DNA from: Siphonodentalium dalli
Taxonomy: Eukaryota > Mollusca > Scaphopoda > Gadilida > Siphonodentaliidae
Assembly: GCA_032622095.1 (NCBI GenBank)
Contig: CP136066.1
Span: 44,653,835-44,717,834, forward strand
DNA: 64,000 bases
Direction: 5' to 3'
The position numbers and the translations under genes are program-made. Below are positions 22,061-34,200 of the stretch, one piece after another (position 1 is the first letter of the stretch; the number at the start of each line of letters is the position of its first letter). The notes beneath the pieces were generated by a model. It did not search any database. It was not told the DNA's origin and worked only from the letters and a program-made list of their open reading frames with translations.

Positions 22061-24150
22061 CTCCTGTTACGATATTTCGTTCATATCTTGCACCAGACAT
22101 ATTTTTTATAAATAATAAACTGATGTATATCCCGGTGTGACTACGAGTGTCCTTCCAAACTTAAATGATAGAACCGATTAGAGTCCATATGGTCTGTATA
22201 GGCTGATAAACACGTGTTCAAAGAATCCCCGGGGTTGGAGCTACTTTGAACACGACTGTTTATACCGTTAGAGATAACATGTGCGCTGGACTATACACAT
22301 GATGGACAAACCTCTATACAGTATGCAGGTAGTTCGGACTTTATTGTCTGACTCCTTGGTACCATGCATATATATGATGAATAAAGTACATATCATAAGC
22401 AAAAACCCAAACTGTGACTGGCAACCATCACCATATTATCTATTCCAATAGAAGAATTTTCTGGGAATGTTATAACAAATGCATATATATTAAATATAAC
22501 CCTATATAGAAGTTGTAGTACTGCATGCCATACACCTGGAAGATCGATACCACATAATTTGACTCTTTATGATAATAGAATGTAAGAGACAGCTATAAAT
22601 AATGCACATGCAAGTCCGTAGCCAGCCACTAGCAAAGACAGTTCGTCATATATTATGAGGGCATTGGACACGAGCTGTGAAGCGACGAGAGGGGGTGTCC
22701 CCTATCGCATTGAGGGGGGGGGGGGTCCGGGGTTTATCCCCCGGGGAAAATTTTGGAAAAATACGATGCAAACGGCGTACGTTAGATCCGCCCTGAAACA
22801 TAAAAGTTGAGCTTTGATTTTTCCAAGTTTTCTCTCACAGGCCTGGATCTGAACGGTATCTATATAGCCTAGCTATTCTAAATGAATCAATTGTCGTCTG
22901 CAAGGGGGAATAACATAATCCACTGGGCCTGGCCATGGATCGAACCAGTATCAGACAAGTTTGTGACCTGAACCTGAAAATTTCTAAATCCTAACATCTA
23001 TAGTAGTCTATCTGCAGGGAATATCACCTCCCCCGATTTGTTTTTCTTAAGTTATTTATAAGTTTTTAACTGACCATATGGGAGGGACCAGGACACACTG
23101 GGCCGACCATGGATCGGCCCTGTGTGAGAAATTTTTTAAATCTGAACATACAAATTACAAAATCCTAGTATCTATTGAGTAGCCTCAGTGTTTCCAAATG
23201 TTAGAAACATTAAACCTGACACCCCCTATAAGGTTGCAACATTTCCAATTGATGGTCATTTCAGTCAAAATTTGGACAAAAAGTAGGAAAATATGTAAAT
23301 GATGGTCTAAAACAAAATATTCCCCACCAATAGATTGTTGAAAATCGATCTACGAAATCGATTTTAACCTATTGTTTCGTGTGACATTTCCAACTATTGT
23401 TATGTCGGGCATGATATTTCGAACAGTTGAAAAATTTGAACAAGGTTGATGGACATAGCTTGATTGGCACTCTGTCGTATTTTCGTGTACCTGCCTCTGC
23501 CCCGGCTATGTGCTTTACACGACACCCTTTCGCTGTATGTATGGGTCTTTATATCCAGTGATTCCGGCAAGTACTTTCAGTTGGTTATGTTGATGAACCA
23601 CATGCATGTCGAATTCCGGAGCCTTAATCTGCTTTCGCATAGTTAGACGCATCCGATTTCAAAACGTTGCGCTTAAAGACACGGTTGGCCTTGGCGGTGG
23701 GTATCCTGTGAAATTATCTCCACTCGTCAAAAACCGCCACAAACAGAAAGAACATCAAAATGTAGATAGACTTTGTCCGTGTACAAATAAGCAAAATCGC
23801 ATAAACAGTATGTTATGGTCATATGTTTGACCATTGTTATGTAAACAAAAAGCATAAAAAGTTACTTTTCTGGTGTTTGTTTATATTATGGTGGTAAACA
23901 TAAAGAGCGTTCTTTGTTGGTGAATACCTGATATGGAACTAATAAAGAGCGTTTATGCCATTTGTGTGTAATTAGCCAGTAGCATTGTGCTGTCTTCTGT
24001 AACACAATCAGGCTCTTGCTTATGATAACATGCTGTTTACGCGATGGTCATGGTATATATGAACGGAACTTTATGCGTTTTAATGTTTTTCTGTTTACGG
24101 TGTTTGGAACAAATATGAATATTTTCGACAATTAAGGCCGCACGTGCCTT
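22061..24150. other. GCNT intron with minor repeats only
   Basis: A short repeated phrase 'actgggcc...ccatggatcg' occurs near 22920 and 23098. A poly-G run lies near 22710. No gene is supported. Confidence 0.35.
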
Positions 24151-24153
24151 TAA

Positions 24154-24945
24154 AGCCCCGGTTCCATATTCCCGATTTTCTGTCCCGAATTAGTATATTC
24201 GGCACAAATTCGGGACCAGACCAAATCGGCAGCATTCGAGAGAATTATGGACGAGTTTTATTCCAAAAAGCCGCCGAACTGATGCCGAATTATGACAAAA
24301 TTTAATCGTCCCGATCGTTGCCGAATATTCCAGAATGCTTCCGAATATCTTCCCGAATGATCAAGAATTATCCCGAACTTTCGTGCGAGTGGCTGCCAAA
24401 TTGCCCAGATTACTACCGACTTACACCGAATTGTTGCCGAATACCCCGAATCAATGCCGAACTGGTACCGAATTGCTGCCGAATAGATACCGAATTGGTA
24501 TTCAATTGCTGCCGAACGTCCCGAATCGATGCCGAATTTTGCAGATACACCGGATCTCAGTATAAAAGCAGCCATACATGGCGAATTCGGGAATAACCTA
24601 CCGAATACTGCCGACTACTCCAGAATATCCACCCGAATATTGCCGAATACTGCCGACTACTCCCGAATAGGTGCCGAATTGCTCCCGAATTTCTCCCGAC
24701 GATTTACAAATCGGGAGCGATTCGGCTTGGTTCCCGATAGTTTTGAACATTTCAAAACTGTCGGGAGCGAGTCCAGAATTGTCCCGAATCGACCCCGATA
24801 GCACCGATATCCCCGATCATGTTCGGGGGTAAAAATTCACTGTCCCGACTCGTCCCGAACTTACTCCACGATTTTTGCAAAATTATGATTCGGGAGTCAT
24901 TCGGGAACATTCGGGGTGGGAAATCGGGGATATGGAACCGGGGCT
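24154..24945. mobile_element. TAA-flanked element made of CCGAAT-rich short repeats, 792 bp
   Basis: Termini AGCCCCGGTTCCATATTCCC and GGGATATGGAACCGGGGCT are inverted repeats flanked by TAA (24151-24153 and 24946-24948). This fits a PIF/Harbinger-type non-autonomous element. The inside is a degenerate array of 'ccgaat' and 'cccgaa' words spaced about every 8-18 bp, mostly in one orientation on the left and mirrored near the right end. Long frames on both strands arise from this repetition and are not genes. Confidence 0.75.
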
Positions 24946-24948
24946 TAA

Positions 24949-25592
24949 CTGCGTCCACCGAAACCCCAGTATTAAATATATGTATGGTTTGAAACGCTGT
25001 ACCTATATAATCCGATAGCCGCATGCATCAGCAGCATGTCAGTGAAAGCAGCTTTATACCGACATGTGTTGGCGGTCTATATGTGTTGAATTTGTGTGCA
25101 CCAGTCTCTATTCAAACTAAGCCTGCATGTAGTATATGACTATATCTATATACATGTACGTACATACGTCGTTTGTTCGAAGGGAGGTCCCGCTCAGCAA
25201 AATTTTGCCGTTTGGTCAACTGCTGCACATGACACGTTCACCCGAATGGCGAACGGCAATTACCACCACCGGTCACATGCAGGAAGAAGGGCCGTTCGTT
25301 CGAAGGGTAGGAACCCACTTGTCTACGGGCTTGACATGTACATTTGCTAAAGATATCTATAGGCAAAATGCACCATCAGATGTCTATTTTACTGTGATGT
25401 CATTTAAGGCTGGTATATCTAATGGATAACAGTGTTGGGGTGGGCCCTTTACTATTATGTATAGATATATTAGTCAATCCATATTTAAAAATGGGACACC
25501 AGACACTTTATCACACATTTGAGTGAATTGTCTCACTTAAACAATACTTAACGTAATATACATCAGGCCATGCAAATATTAAATATGACATA
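24949..25592. other. GCNT intron, nothing recognised
   Basis: Two short copies of 'gttcgaaggg' occur near 25177 and 25299. No gene is supported. Confidence 0.35.
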
Positions 25593-26053
25593 TGTGATCC
25601 GCCATATCAAATCCAGTCGTAAGTCGGGATTTTTTTACCCTGTGCCAATGCATTCTCTTATATATGCGAGTCGACCATATGTCGCCTCGCATATATAAGA
25701 GAATGCATTGGCCTAACAATTGTTTACAATTTTAATAATGTTTTCTTGCATTCTTTAACAATTTTATAATTTCACCCATACAGAGCCTCAGACAAACATG
25801 AGCAGACGACACTCTTCTATATGCTTCTATATATGTGTGGGGCTCCCTGCAGGGTAATGGATGTTTTTTTATTTTATGTCCTAAAAAGTGTAAGAAACAT
25901 TTATTTAAAAAAAATGATAAAAAATTGTTAGGCCAATGCATTCTCTTATATATGCGAGGCGACCTATGGTCGACTCGCATATATAAGAGAATGCATTGGC
26001 ACAGGGTGAAAAAAAATCCCGACTTACGACTGGATTTGATATGGCGGGTCACA
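25593..26053 (+). mobile_element. Palindrome-core MITE, TA-flanked family, copy B (complete, 461 bp)
   Basis: Ends TGTGATCCGCCATATCAAAT and ATTTGATATGGCGGGTCACA are inverted repeats of ~40 bp (through 'ccagtcgtaagtcgggattt') flanked by TA. Inside are two ~66-bp near-palindromes, themselves inverted relative to each other (first centre 'tcgaccatatgtcgc', second 'gcgacctatggtcga'). They sit around a ~230-bp spacer containing 'cagacgacactcttctatat'. The length is identical to copy C. Confidence 0.9.
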
Positions 26054-26545
26054 TATACGTAAAATGTATATCCACTATTTTGACATAAATGAGTACTGGA
26101 TCATGTTTATCATGCCAGGTTCTGTATATATTGGCTTTTTTGCTTGGTTCTTTAATTATCTACAATGTTTCTGACTGTTTCTCCTATATATCTTGGCGAC
26201 TTGGCCTGTAGAGTCATCGAGACATATGTGTATGGATGTCGAAATCCAAAATTCCATTTCGGTTGTGCTATAAATCCGGCATGTCATGCATGTGAGGCTG
26301 TTGTGAAAAACGGCCAACTAATACTTGTGGTCTCAGTGTGGAAACAAGTTATTAACCCCTGTTTCCTACTGACAGAGGCTTAATTTGAATGATCATCTGA
26401 TTCTTATTATGTCATACCTCTGACCTAATGCTTGCAGAAACTTCAAGGAAGAGATATGCCATCGTTACGTACATGCTAACTGACAATAGCATCGGAAAGC
26501 CTTTTGGTACATGAACTTGATCTGTTCTCAGTACATTTTTTTTAA
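26054..26545. other. GCNT intron, nothing recognised
   Basis: No supported exon; a frame at 26165-26383 shows no recognisable domain. Confidence 0.3.
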
Positions 26546-26887
26546 CCCTTTACCCAACAAACCGGCCAGAAACGGCCAAATAAAGCTGCAACAGCCTAAA
26601 TTATCTTGGGTCTGTCTCAATAACACCATACAAATATGGATATCATTGGAACCGGTTCATTGACCGCATTGTGATGGTTACAGTTATGCCCCGGCCTGTG
26701 CCAATGCATTCTCTTATAGATGCGAGTTGACCATAGGTCGCCTCGCATATATAAGAGAATGCATTGGCCTAAAAAAAATCTGTTTTTAACACTTTTTACC
26801 ACTTTTTCTTACATTCTTTAACAATTTTATAATTTTTAATGTGTTAAGCCAATGCATTCTCTTATATATGCGAGGCGACCTATGACC
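26546..26887 (-). mobile_element. Palindrome-core MITE, TTAA-flanked family, copy D (right end lost)
   Basis: It starts after TTAA (26542-26545) with CCCTTTACCCAACA, continues 'ccggccagaaacggcc', and contains the first full palindrome and half of the second before similarity stops near 26887. The arm matches the right side of copy E (30422-30814) in reverse, so D lies opposite to E. Confidence 0.8.
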
Positions 26888-28768
26888 TATACTGTATACA
26901 AAAATGTGCATATCACGTCCATTGTTCATTCCATAATAAGAATTGTGTTTGTTCCGTCAGCCCAGTCGTCCCAACAATTCCGGCAGATCAAACCTTTCAT
27001 ACTCAATACTTAAAATAAAACCTTCTAGGTCCCTGACTAAATGCTATTCTGAGAGCTGGATTCCAGTTTTCACTCATTCATTATTAAAACAGATTACCGT
27101 GGACGTATATACGTCCACCATCAAATTGCTATATTTATTAATTATAATACAGTTTTAAACTATAACTCGATAAAACTGGGAATTGCTATAATACCATATG
27201 TCTGAATTAATGGTTACTATCTTGTTGTTATGATCTTTTTTCATCCAAAAAAAAAAGGGATCCCCCCCAAACTCGAACCTCAGAGAATTGACGGACCCTA
27301 TTAATTCTCATACAGTAGCTGAACATGATCACCTTTTAGTTAAATTATTAGTTAAATTCTGAACCATAATCAGAGGGAACTATTATGTAGGCAGCAGGAT
27401 TCAGTTTTCACCATTTCCATTTATTTTAACCCCAAAAAATAAACAATCGTACACCAATTTATAAAAAGGTAACACCCGCATGTTATGCACTCTATCATGT
27501 CTAGTATTTTGATATATAATGCATTGATATATTACTCTTCAACGTAATTAATTTCAAAAAAGGGCAGTTTCTATAACATCAGTTATATAGACATAAGTGA
27601 GGGGTGTTGTTCCGATGGCTGGATTCAAGTTTTCACTGATTTTATAATTAAAAAATATTCCTGGTAACCATAGAACCTGGCACTGAAAGGGTTAAGGAAC
27701 ATGGGAAGCAGTGAATATAGGTGACAAAACATTTATACCTAGTGCCACTAATTGCAATATAGTGGAAAATTTCAGCAAATTCAGTTCATGTTATCTCTAT
27801 AGGATTCATTGACCATGAAAAAGAATCAAACTTGCAACAAACGTATGTTACGAATACTTTGAACTCTGCAGGTAAAAATAAACCCCACGGTCATAAACTA
27901 CATCCTTCAAAGCAGGGCAAGCGCTATATGTATTTGGTGAGAAATACTGAGGAAAATGTTGAGAATGGGATTCAAACATTTGTTTTGATTGACTAACTTC
28001 GTGCAGACTGTTGAAACTTATAAAATCATGCTTTTTAAGTCAAAGTTTACCTTTTCGGTCATTGGGGTTATAATAATGCCAACCCCAAATCGGTACGTAA
28101 CCCTCAACAATGATTTCAATCGTTCAAATTTAAAATTGAAATGGATCTTTATAACGATCGTAACCCTGATCAGAAGTAAACTCTTTCTGATGACATATAC
28201 GTCACTATTCCATATTTAGGAAGACAGCATATGCTTGATCGCTTCTTAGTTAGTCTTTCAAAACCATAATTTCAGAATTATTTCAATTGTTTTCGAAAGC
28301 GATAACAAATTATCGATCAGAAAATGTGTTTCAAAAAATTCTTTGTAACCATGAAATGTGGTTACAGTGGCAACTGATGACGAGCAACTCAATATTTTGG
28401 GCCCATTAATTTACCAAAACAGGCAAAATATTGTAATGAAATGAAATACGCAGATTTGGCATCACGAGGACTTATCTGAAAATGTTGGATTTCCATCCGT
28501 CGTTTGTTAGAATTGTTAAGTAATTTGTTAACTCATCACAATTGTTTTCACTATTTTGTTTCCGACCTGCCCATATTTCAATTTTCACCATGGGGGTATC
28601 CCAGCGCCCGTGGTTCAACCTCTTGTTTTGTCATGTCAAAATGTCAGAATACGCGGTTAACGGGCCGAAGGGGCTGGGTGAGCAAACGAGTGGACATTGA
28701 CACTAACCGTTATAACAACTATCAGCTGCTGCACCTGAAATAGACAACATATTTTGTATCTCTTATAG
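26888..28768. other. GCNT intron, nothing recognised
   Basis: AT-rich sequence with no supported exon; frames at 27989 and 28504 have no recognisable content. Confidence 0.35.
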
Positions 28769-28848
28769 TGGAGCGGCCAAATGCCAAAAGTGGTCGATTA
28801 CCTCTACCCTCTGTAGAACAAGTTGTAGCCACCAACGTTTTCTGGAAG
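28769..28848 (+). CDS. Candidate unassigned exon inside the GCNT intron
   Basis: An 80-bp stretch lies between a pyrimidine-rich acceptor 'tttgtatctcttatag' and a donor AAG|gtaaat. Read with two bases completing a prior codon, it has 26 open codons giving ERPNAKSGRLPLPSVEQ and then VVATNVFWK, protein-like in composition. I do not recognise the family. No partner exon was found on the plus strand within the window. It could be an exon of a gene nested in the intron, a transposon relic or chance. Confidence 0.25.
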
Positions 28849-29409
28849 GTAAATAAATAATTCTTGGCGTTGCCGGAATTAGTGGCAGCTGTGTATGGTA
28901 AAACTATTTGTGAAGGTACCCTACCGAAAAATTAGCCTATTTTCAGCTGTTGACCAGCAATACGCAATTAGTTAATCGTTCTGTTTATTGTTATTTTAAT
29001 GTCCTATTTGAGTCATCAATTTTGGCCCATATTCTTGTCCTTTGACACTACCGTCTTCCAGACAAGATATATGCTGACAAATTATGATTTTATATATGGC
29101 CCGCAATGAGTTTTATAAAAACTACACCGTATATATGTCGTGTAGCGGGATATTCACTCCCTGCTTGCCACCTATATAGCCAATCAAACGTGTCGCAATC
29201 TGGGTCTGGCTAACGCTGACGTAAAACATTGAAATACCGGGATTCCGTCATTTTGTTCGAGAATATATACCGAATGCGTGACTGTCATATAGGTTGGGAC
29301 ATGTAAATAACCATAATATAAAAATACGTCGTTGTGAATTACGTGCACGCATTGAATAGTGTGCAGAGGCAGAAACGTTTAACATAGATGGAGGGGCGGC
29401 ATAAAGTGA

Positions 29410-29560
29410 TGAAGGTTGATTGATTGATTGGGGTTTAACGTCGTTTTAGCAACAAAGCCATATAACGACGAGAAAAGTGACGGAGGAGTGGTGAGAAACC
29501 TCCCCATGTAATAACTCTGACATGCAAAGGGTTCTGTCCATACTACTCTATTTACTGACA
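29410..29560. repeat. TTGATTGATTG-type dispersed repeat fragment
   Basis: 'gattgattgattggggttta' followed by 'acgtcgttttagcaac' and 'catataacgacg' resembles a repeat I associate with mollusc genomes. No precise boundaries are visible. It supports the taxonomic guess only weakly. Confidence 0.5.
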
Positions 29561-29597
29561 CCATCAGAGGCGTAACTACATGTTCTAGATTGGCATA

Positions 29598-30058
29598 TGT
29601 GACCCGCCATATCAAATCCAGTCGTAAGTTGGGATTTTTTTTACCCTGTGCCAATGCATTCTCTTATATATGCGAGTCGACCATAGGTCGCCTCGCATAT
29701 ATAATAGAATGCATTGGCCTAACAATTTTTTACAATTTTAATAATTTTTTCTTGTATTCTTTAACAATTTTATAATTTCACCCATACAGAGCCCCAGACA
29801 AACATGAGCAGACGACACTCTTCTATATGCTTCTGTATGTGTGTGGGGCTCCCTGTAGGGTAATGGATGTTTTTTATTTTATGTCCTAAAAATTGTAAGA
29901 AACATTTATTTTAAAAAAATGATAAAAAATTGTTAGGCCAATGCATTCTCTTATATATGCGAGCCGACCTATGGTCGACTCGCATATATAAGAGAATGCA
30001 TTGGCACAGGGTAAAAAAAAAACCCGACTTACGACTGGATTTGATATGGCGGGTCACA
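29598..30058 (+). mobile_element. Palindrome-core MITE, TA-flanked family, copy C (complete, 461 bp)
   Basis: It has the same structure and orientation as copy B: TGTGACCCGCCATATCAAAT terminus, two near-palindromes, and a spacer with 'gacgacactcttctatatgc'. TA flanks both ends. It ends 66 bp before GCNT exon 2, so the long intron carries oppositely oriented copies at both ends. Confidence 0.9.
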
Positions 30059-30124
30059 TATAACCACATAACGAACTCAAACTAATGCTGTTTTGAATTA
30101 CGATCCAGCATTTTTTTTTTGCAG

Positions 30125-30380
30125 AAAAGCTCAAATAAGATGGAAGAGCGCGGGCAAACCTCCTCATGGCATAACTCCAATAAAGGGTGCCGTTCACATC
30201 GTCGCCAACAGAGGATATGTCAATTACCTTTTACACAACAAAACGGCGCTAGATCTCCTAGAATGGGTGAAAAATACATCAGTTCCTGATGAAACGTATT
30301 TCTCTACGCTGAACCACAACCCACACCTCGAAGTTCCCGGATCTTACAACGGTGGGTATGAGGCAGTGTTCATTCGATAA
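30125..30380 (+). CDS. GCNT: Beta-1,6-N-acetylglucosaminyltransferase (GCNT), exon 2
   Basis: It begins after a T10-GCAG acceptor; its first base completes the arginine codon left by exon 1. Visible GT14 features (residues from exon 1 start) are WKSAGKPPHGI (266-276), KGAVHIVANRGYV (280-292), a leucine-rich helix and SVPDETYFSTLNHNP (312-326). Glu316 in PDE aligns with the catalytic base described for core 2 GnT. The frame stops at 30380 after VPGSYNGGYEAVFIR. The family normally continues ~80-100 residues with a CIFGxGDL-type motif, not found here. Possible donors lie at CAACG|GTGGGT (30351/30352) or GGTGG|GTATGA (30355/30356). A further exon may therefore exist outside this window, or the gene is truncated. 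Confidence 0.9.
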
Positions 30381-30421
30381 AAATTGAAGACTAATCACAG
30401 CACTATAGGTTAAGTTGTTAA

Positions 30422-30814
30422 CCCTTTACCCAACATAAGGGCCCTGTGCCAATGCATTCTCTTATATATGCGAGTCGACCATAGGTCGCCTCGCATATAT
30501 AAGAGAATGCATTGGCTTAACACATTAAAAATTATAAAATTGTTAAAGAATGTAAGAAAAAATGGTAAAAAGTGTTAAAAAAAAGATTTTGTTTAGGCCA
30601 GTGCATTCTCTTATATATGCGAGACGACCTATGGTCGACTCGAATATATAAGAGAATGCATTGGCACAGGGCATAACTGTAACTATCACAATGTGGTCAA
30701 GGAGCCGGTTCCAATGATATCCATATTTGTATGGTTTTATTGAGACAGACCCAAGATAATTTAGGCTGTTGAAGCTTTATTTGGCCGGTTTTGGCCGGTT
30801 TGTTGGGTAAAGGG
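30422..30814 (+). mobile_element. Palindrome-core MITE, TTAA-flanked (piggyBac-like), copy E
   Basis: CCCTTTACCCAACA and TGTTGGGTAAAGGG are perfect terminal inverted repeats flanked by TTAA on both sides (30418-30421 and 30815-30818). This is the target site of the piggyBac superfamily, and CCCTTT-type ends are also seen there. Inside are the same two ~66-bp palindromes as in copies A-C, around a shorter AT-rich spacer. It begins 41 bp after the GCNT exon 2 stop codon. Confidence 0.85.
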
Positions 30815-31235
30815 TTAACGCTACAAGGCGGTTTGCGCTCCAAAATACGCCCATTCATATTCGCTTTTGAATTTTCTACGAACCTTTCTACGATCATCAT
30901 ATGTCACAGAAAGACGCGCTGCAATCATAAAAAATACAACTTTGAACACTATGTTTGGGTCCCCCCCCAAAAACAGCCATTTGCACGACATGGCACAGAA
31001 AAGAGCGCCCCCTTTTGATATGGTATATATAAAGAGCGTTTGATTGACTTTTATGCGAAAATATTAAAAAAGTTGGACAATAGCAGTCACCACTGATCAC
31101 CATGACAATTAATTTTTCAGAGCATATGAAGCCGGTATATCAATATTTCGTGAATGTGTAAACCTATTTATACCTCTTTTCAAATTACGTAAAAAAAATT
31201 GTAAGTTCAAATGAGTTATTTCCGTTTGGCGGGTT

Positions 31236-34200
31236 TGTGAAATTAGGCATGATTCCATTATACGTCAGTGTAGCGAACGCTATAGGAGAGAATCACACTA
31301 ACTCGAGACGAGAAACGATTAAGACGGAAGAGCTACATGACAGGAATGGCGAGTGGTTGGGTGAAATAAAACAAACAACAAACGCAATAAGACAGGATCT
31401 GACACCAGCAGACTTTTACTAAGCTGAGTCTACGAACAGCTATATACCTCCCCCATAGGAACTTACATTTATAATGAGAATGAAATAAAGTTGATTATTT
31501 AATTTGAAAATAGATATTTGATTTATAACAAGAAATATATTTTGTAGACAGACATACAGTAAATAGAGATAAATTGTATTTTGATGATTTTAGATGAGAA
31601 TAATAATAATGGATTTTGAGATGAAACATTTAAATAAATAACAAAGTGTTTTGCCAAAGTGTACCAGTAAGACCAGAAAATAAGTGAAATAAATAAAGAA
31701 AACTTTTAGAAATAAACCCTAAAGATTAATAATTTTTGATAAATAAATAGAAAGATACCAAAGTTTCCCTAAGTTAGTTAAATTATTAAAATACTGAACT
31801 GTAGTGATATAATATAGCACATGATTGAAAACATAGATTTTAAAGTGTGATTAAACAGTTGCATGATTTTTACTGGTGATAAATAGTTGCCAAATGTCCC
31901 CAACTGTTACAGTAGAATATTTACTTAAAAATTTAAATGACTACTTGAATTTATGAAATAAATAAAGAAACAAGCCAAAGCTATTTAAGTGAGAAAATTC
32001 ATTTAAATAAATAAGAAATATTTTAAAGTTGCGACAGTAAGTATAAAATTTAACATATTTACAAGTTGACCAATTGGATGACAAACAAATAGACAATGCA
32101 AGACAGGAAACACAAAACACATTTAGACAAACACCGGTGCACCCATAACAACCTAACTTCTGATATTTTATGAGGTATGAAAATATTTAATACTTTAATG
32201 TTTTACTAAGTTTTTACTATAGAAAAGCATAACCATGAATAGCTGGTTGTACTGTCAGCACAAAACTAAACTGATTGAAAATAACTTAATAATGTTAAAT
32301 GGCACAAAATACCAAGTTATTGAAATATGAAATTTAAGTCATACAACTGAATTAAATTAATTGCAACAGTTTAAGGAATAGGACTTTGAAATCTAACAAC
32401 AAATATGAAATATGAAATAATGAGATGAAGATGAAAATATGAAATTTAACTTGCTTTATGCCCTTAACTGAATAGGACCTACCTAATTTGCCTACCGATA
32501 ATGGGAAAGCTTAATTTAAAACACAGGGTAATTGCACTTTTACCTAACAGGCCCCTACCTATAATGACACCGGGTAACCAGAACTGTGCACAGTTTAACT
32601 GGCGTAAATCCTACCTATAACGACACCGGATTGAACCCCTACCTGATGAAAGATGATTATAATGACTTGAACATGATAATTAAATGACAGAGTCCTACCC
32701 TCTCAGGCAAGCTGAGAACTTAACTTCATCAGAAGTCAGGCATTCACTTCTGATGGAGTGGAATAATGCAACACAATGAATTATGTAATGATTATAAACC
32801 AGACATGATTTACTAAAATCACTTTATTGAGTGTTAAATGAATAAATACTCTGATATTTATAACAGAGCAACTGGCTGGCAATTAGTGAATATGCCAAGA
32901 TATAAGTACTGGCAGAAATTCAAATGAAAGCATGAAAATGTTTTACTTTGTCTAACTGAATTACTGCTAGATAAATAAAGTAAAACTACACTTATTATAT
33001 ATTTATAAGAAATATTTAAAGGTTTCTGAAACCAGAAAATGTTAGAATAAAACACTCAGGGAAAATTACCTCACTGTATGAAATAGTTTAATTATATTTT
33101 CAAGGGAAAATTACATCCCTTGGGAAAGAACCATAATTAAAGTTACTAAACTGATCAAGAGAAAATTACCTCTCTTGGAAAACTTATAAAATAGTTAAGG
33201 GATCCCTTGGAAAAGCCCTAATGGAAAGATAATAAATAACTATATACTTAGACCATACTTCCTTGTTGAAAATATCCCATCCCGGGGTAAAATAAAATAT
33301 TTCTGATGGAAATTTCTACAAGTGCTTATATGTAGGAATTAGAACAATTTACCCCACATGCATGTCAATCAGAGCTTCCTTTAAGTAGGATTTCCCTGTG
33401 AGTGGTTCACTCAAGTGTGAATCCACTCAGATGAAATACATGTGGGTCTCCATTAAATGGGAGAACACAACAAGTTCCTTTAAGTAGGAATCATGTTAGA
33501 TAAACGTTTTAAATTACTTTAAATGAGAAATTTATACTTTAAATAATAAGAAAGCAGAGAGGAGAAAAATTACAAAGATTGATAAATAAATCAAATTGAA
33601 CTAAATAGAATCAGTAGACAGATTACCAAATCACAGCAAAGCCTGAGTTACAAACTACACAAAACCATTTAAGTACTACTTGGACCTACAATGAAACTTA
33701 GAAAAATACAAACTAAAGATGTAAATAAAAAGAACTTAAAATACTAAATAAGACTATCCCATCCCAATAGGTAAACTTACAGCGTATAGAATACACAAGT
33801 AAAGAATTTCCAAATTTTGAATTAAACTTTATGGCGCTCTATTTGACCTTAAGCCAGGGCTTATATACTATTTTGAACCGGCCAAACCGGCCAACCAATG
33901 AAATTGCTTAAATCCGGTTTCACCTGCGAAAGCTCTGACAGACACTGCCGAATCGGCCATCGACCATGTGCTGGCACCACTCTTACCGCCAGACGGAGTT
34001 ACTAAATTTCATTGCAAAGTAATTTAAATTTGCAACTAATACAGATTAATAAAATTGCAATGATGCAAGATATATGTGTGCAATAAAACAAATTTAATTT
34101 GTTCGCAAAACTTAATTTTACGCAAAAAGAACATTCCCATTATGCACTAGGCGACAGAATGGCTGCGCCCATGAAATGAAAACATTGACAGTTGAAAAGC

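Noticed and set aside
24258..24801. Several long frames on both strands with repeated FGIDSG/PNTADYSRI-like peptides
   Set aside because: They are products of the CCGAAT word array inside a transposon and have no independent protein character.
25732..26062. Plus- and minus-strand frames over MITE copies (also near 26617 and 29379)
   Set aside because: The same peptide words recur wherever the MITE lies, including across palindrome arms; no coding role.
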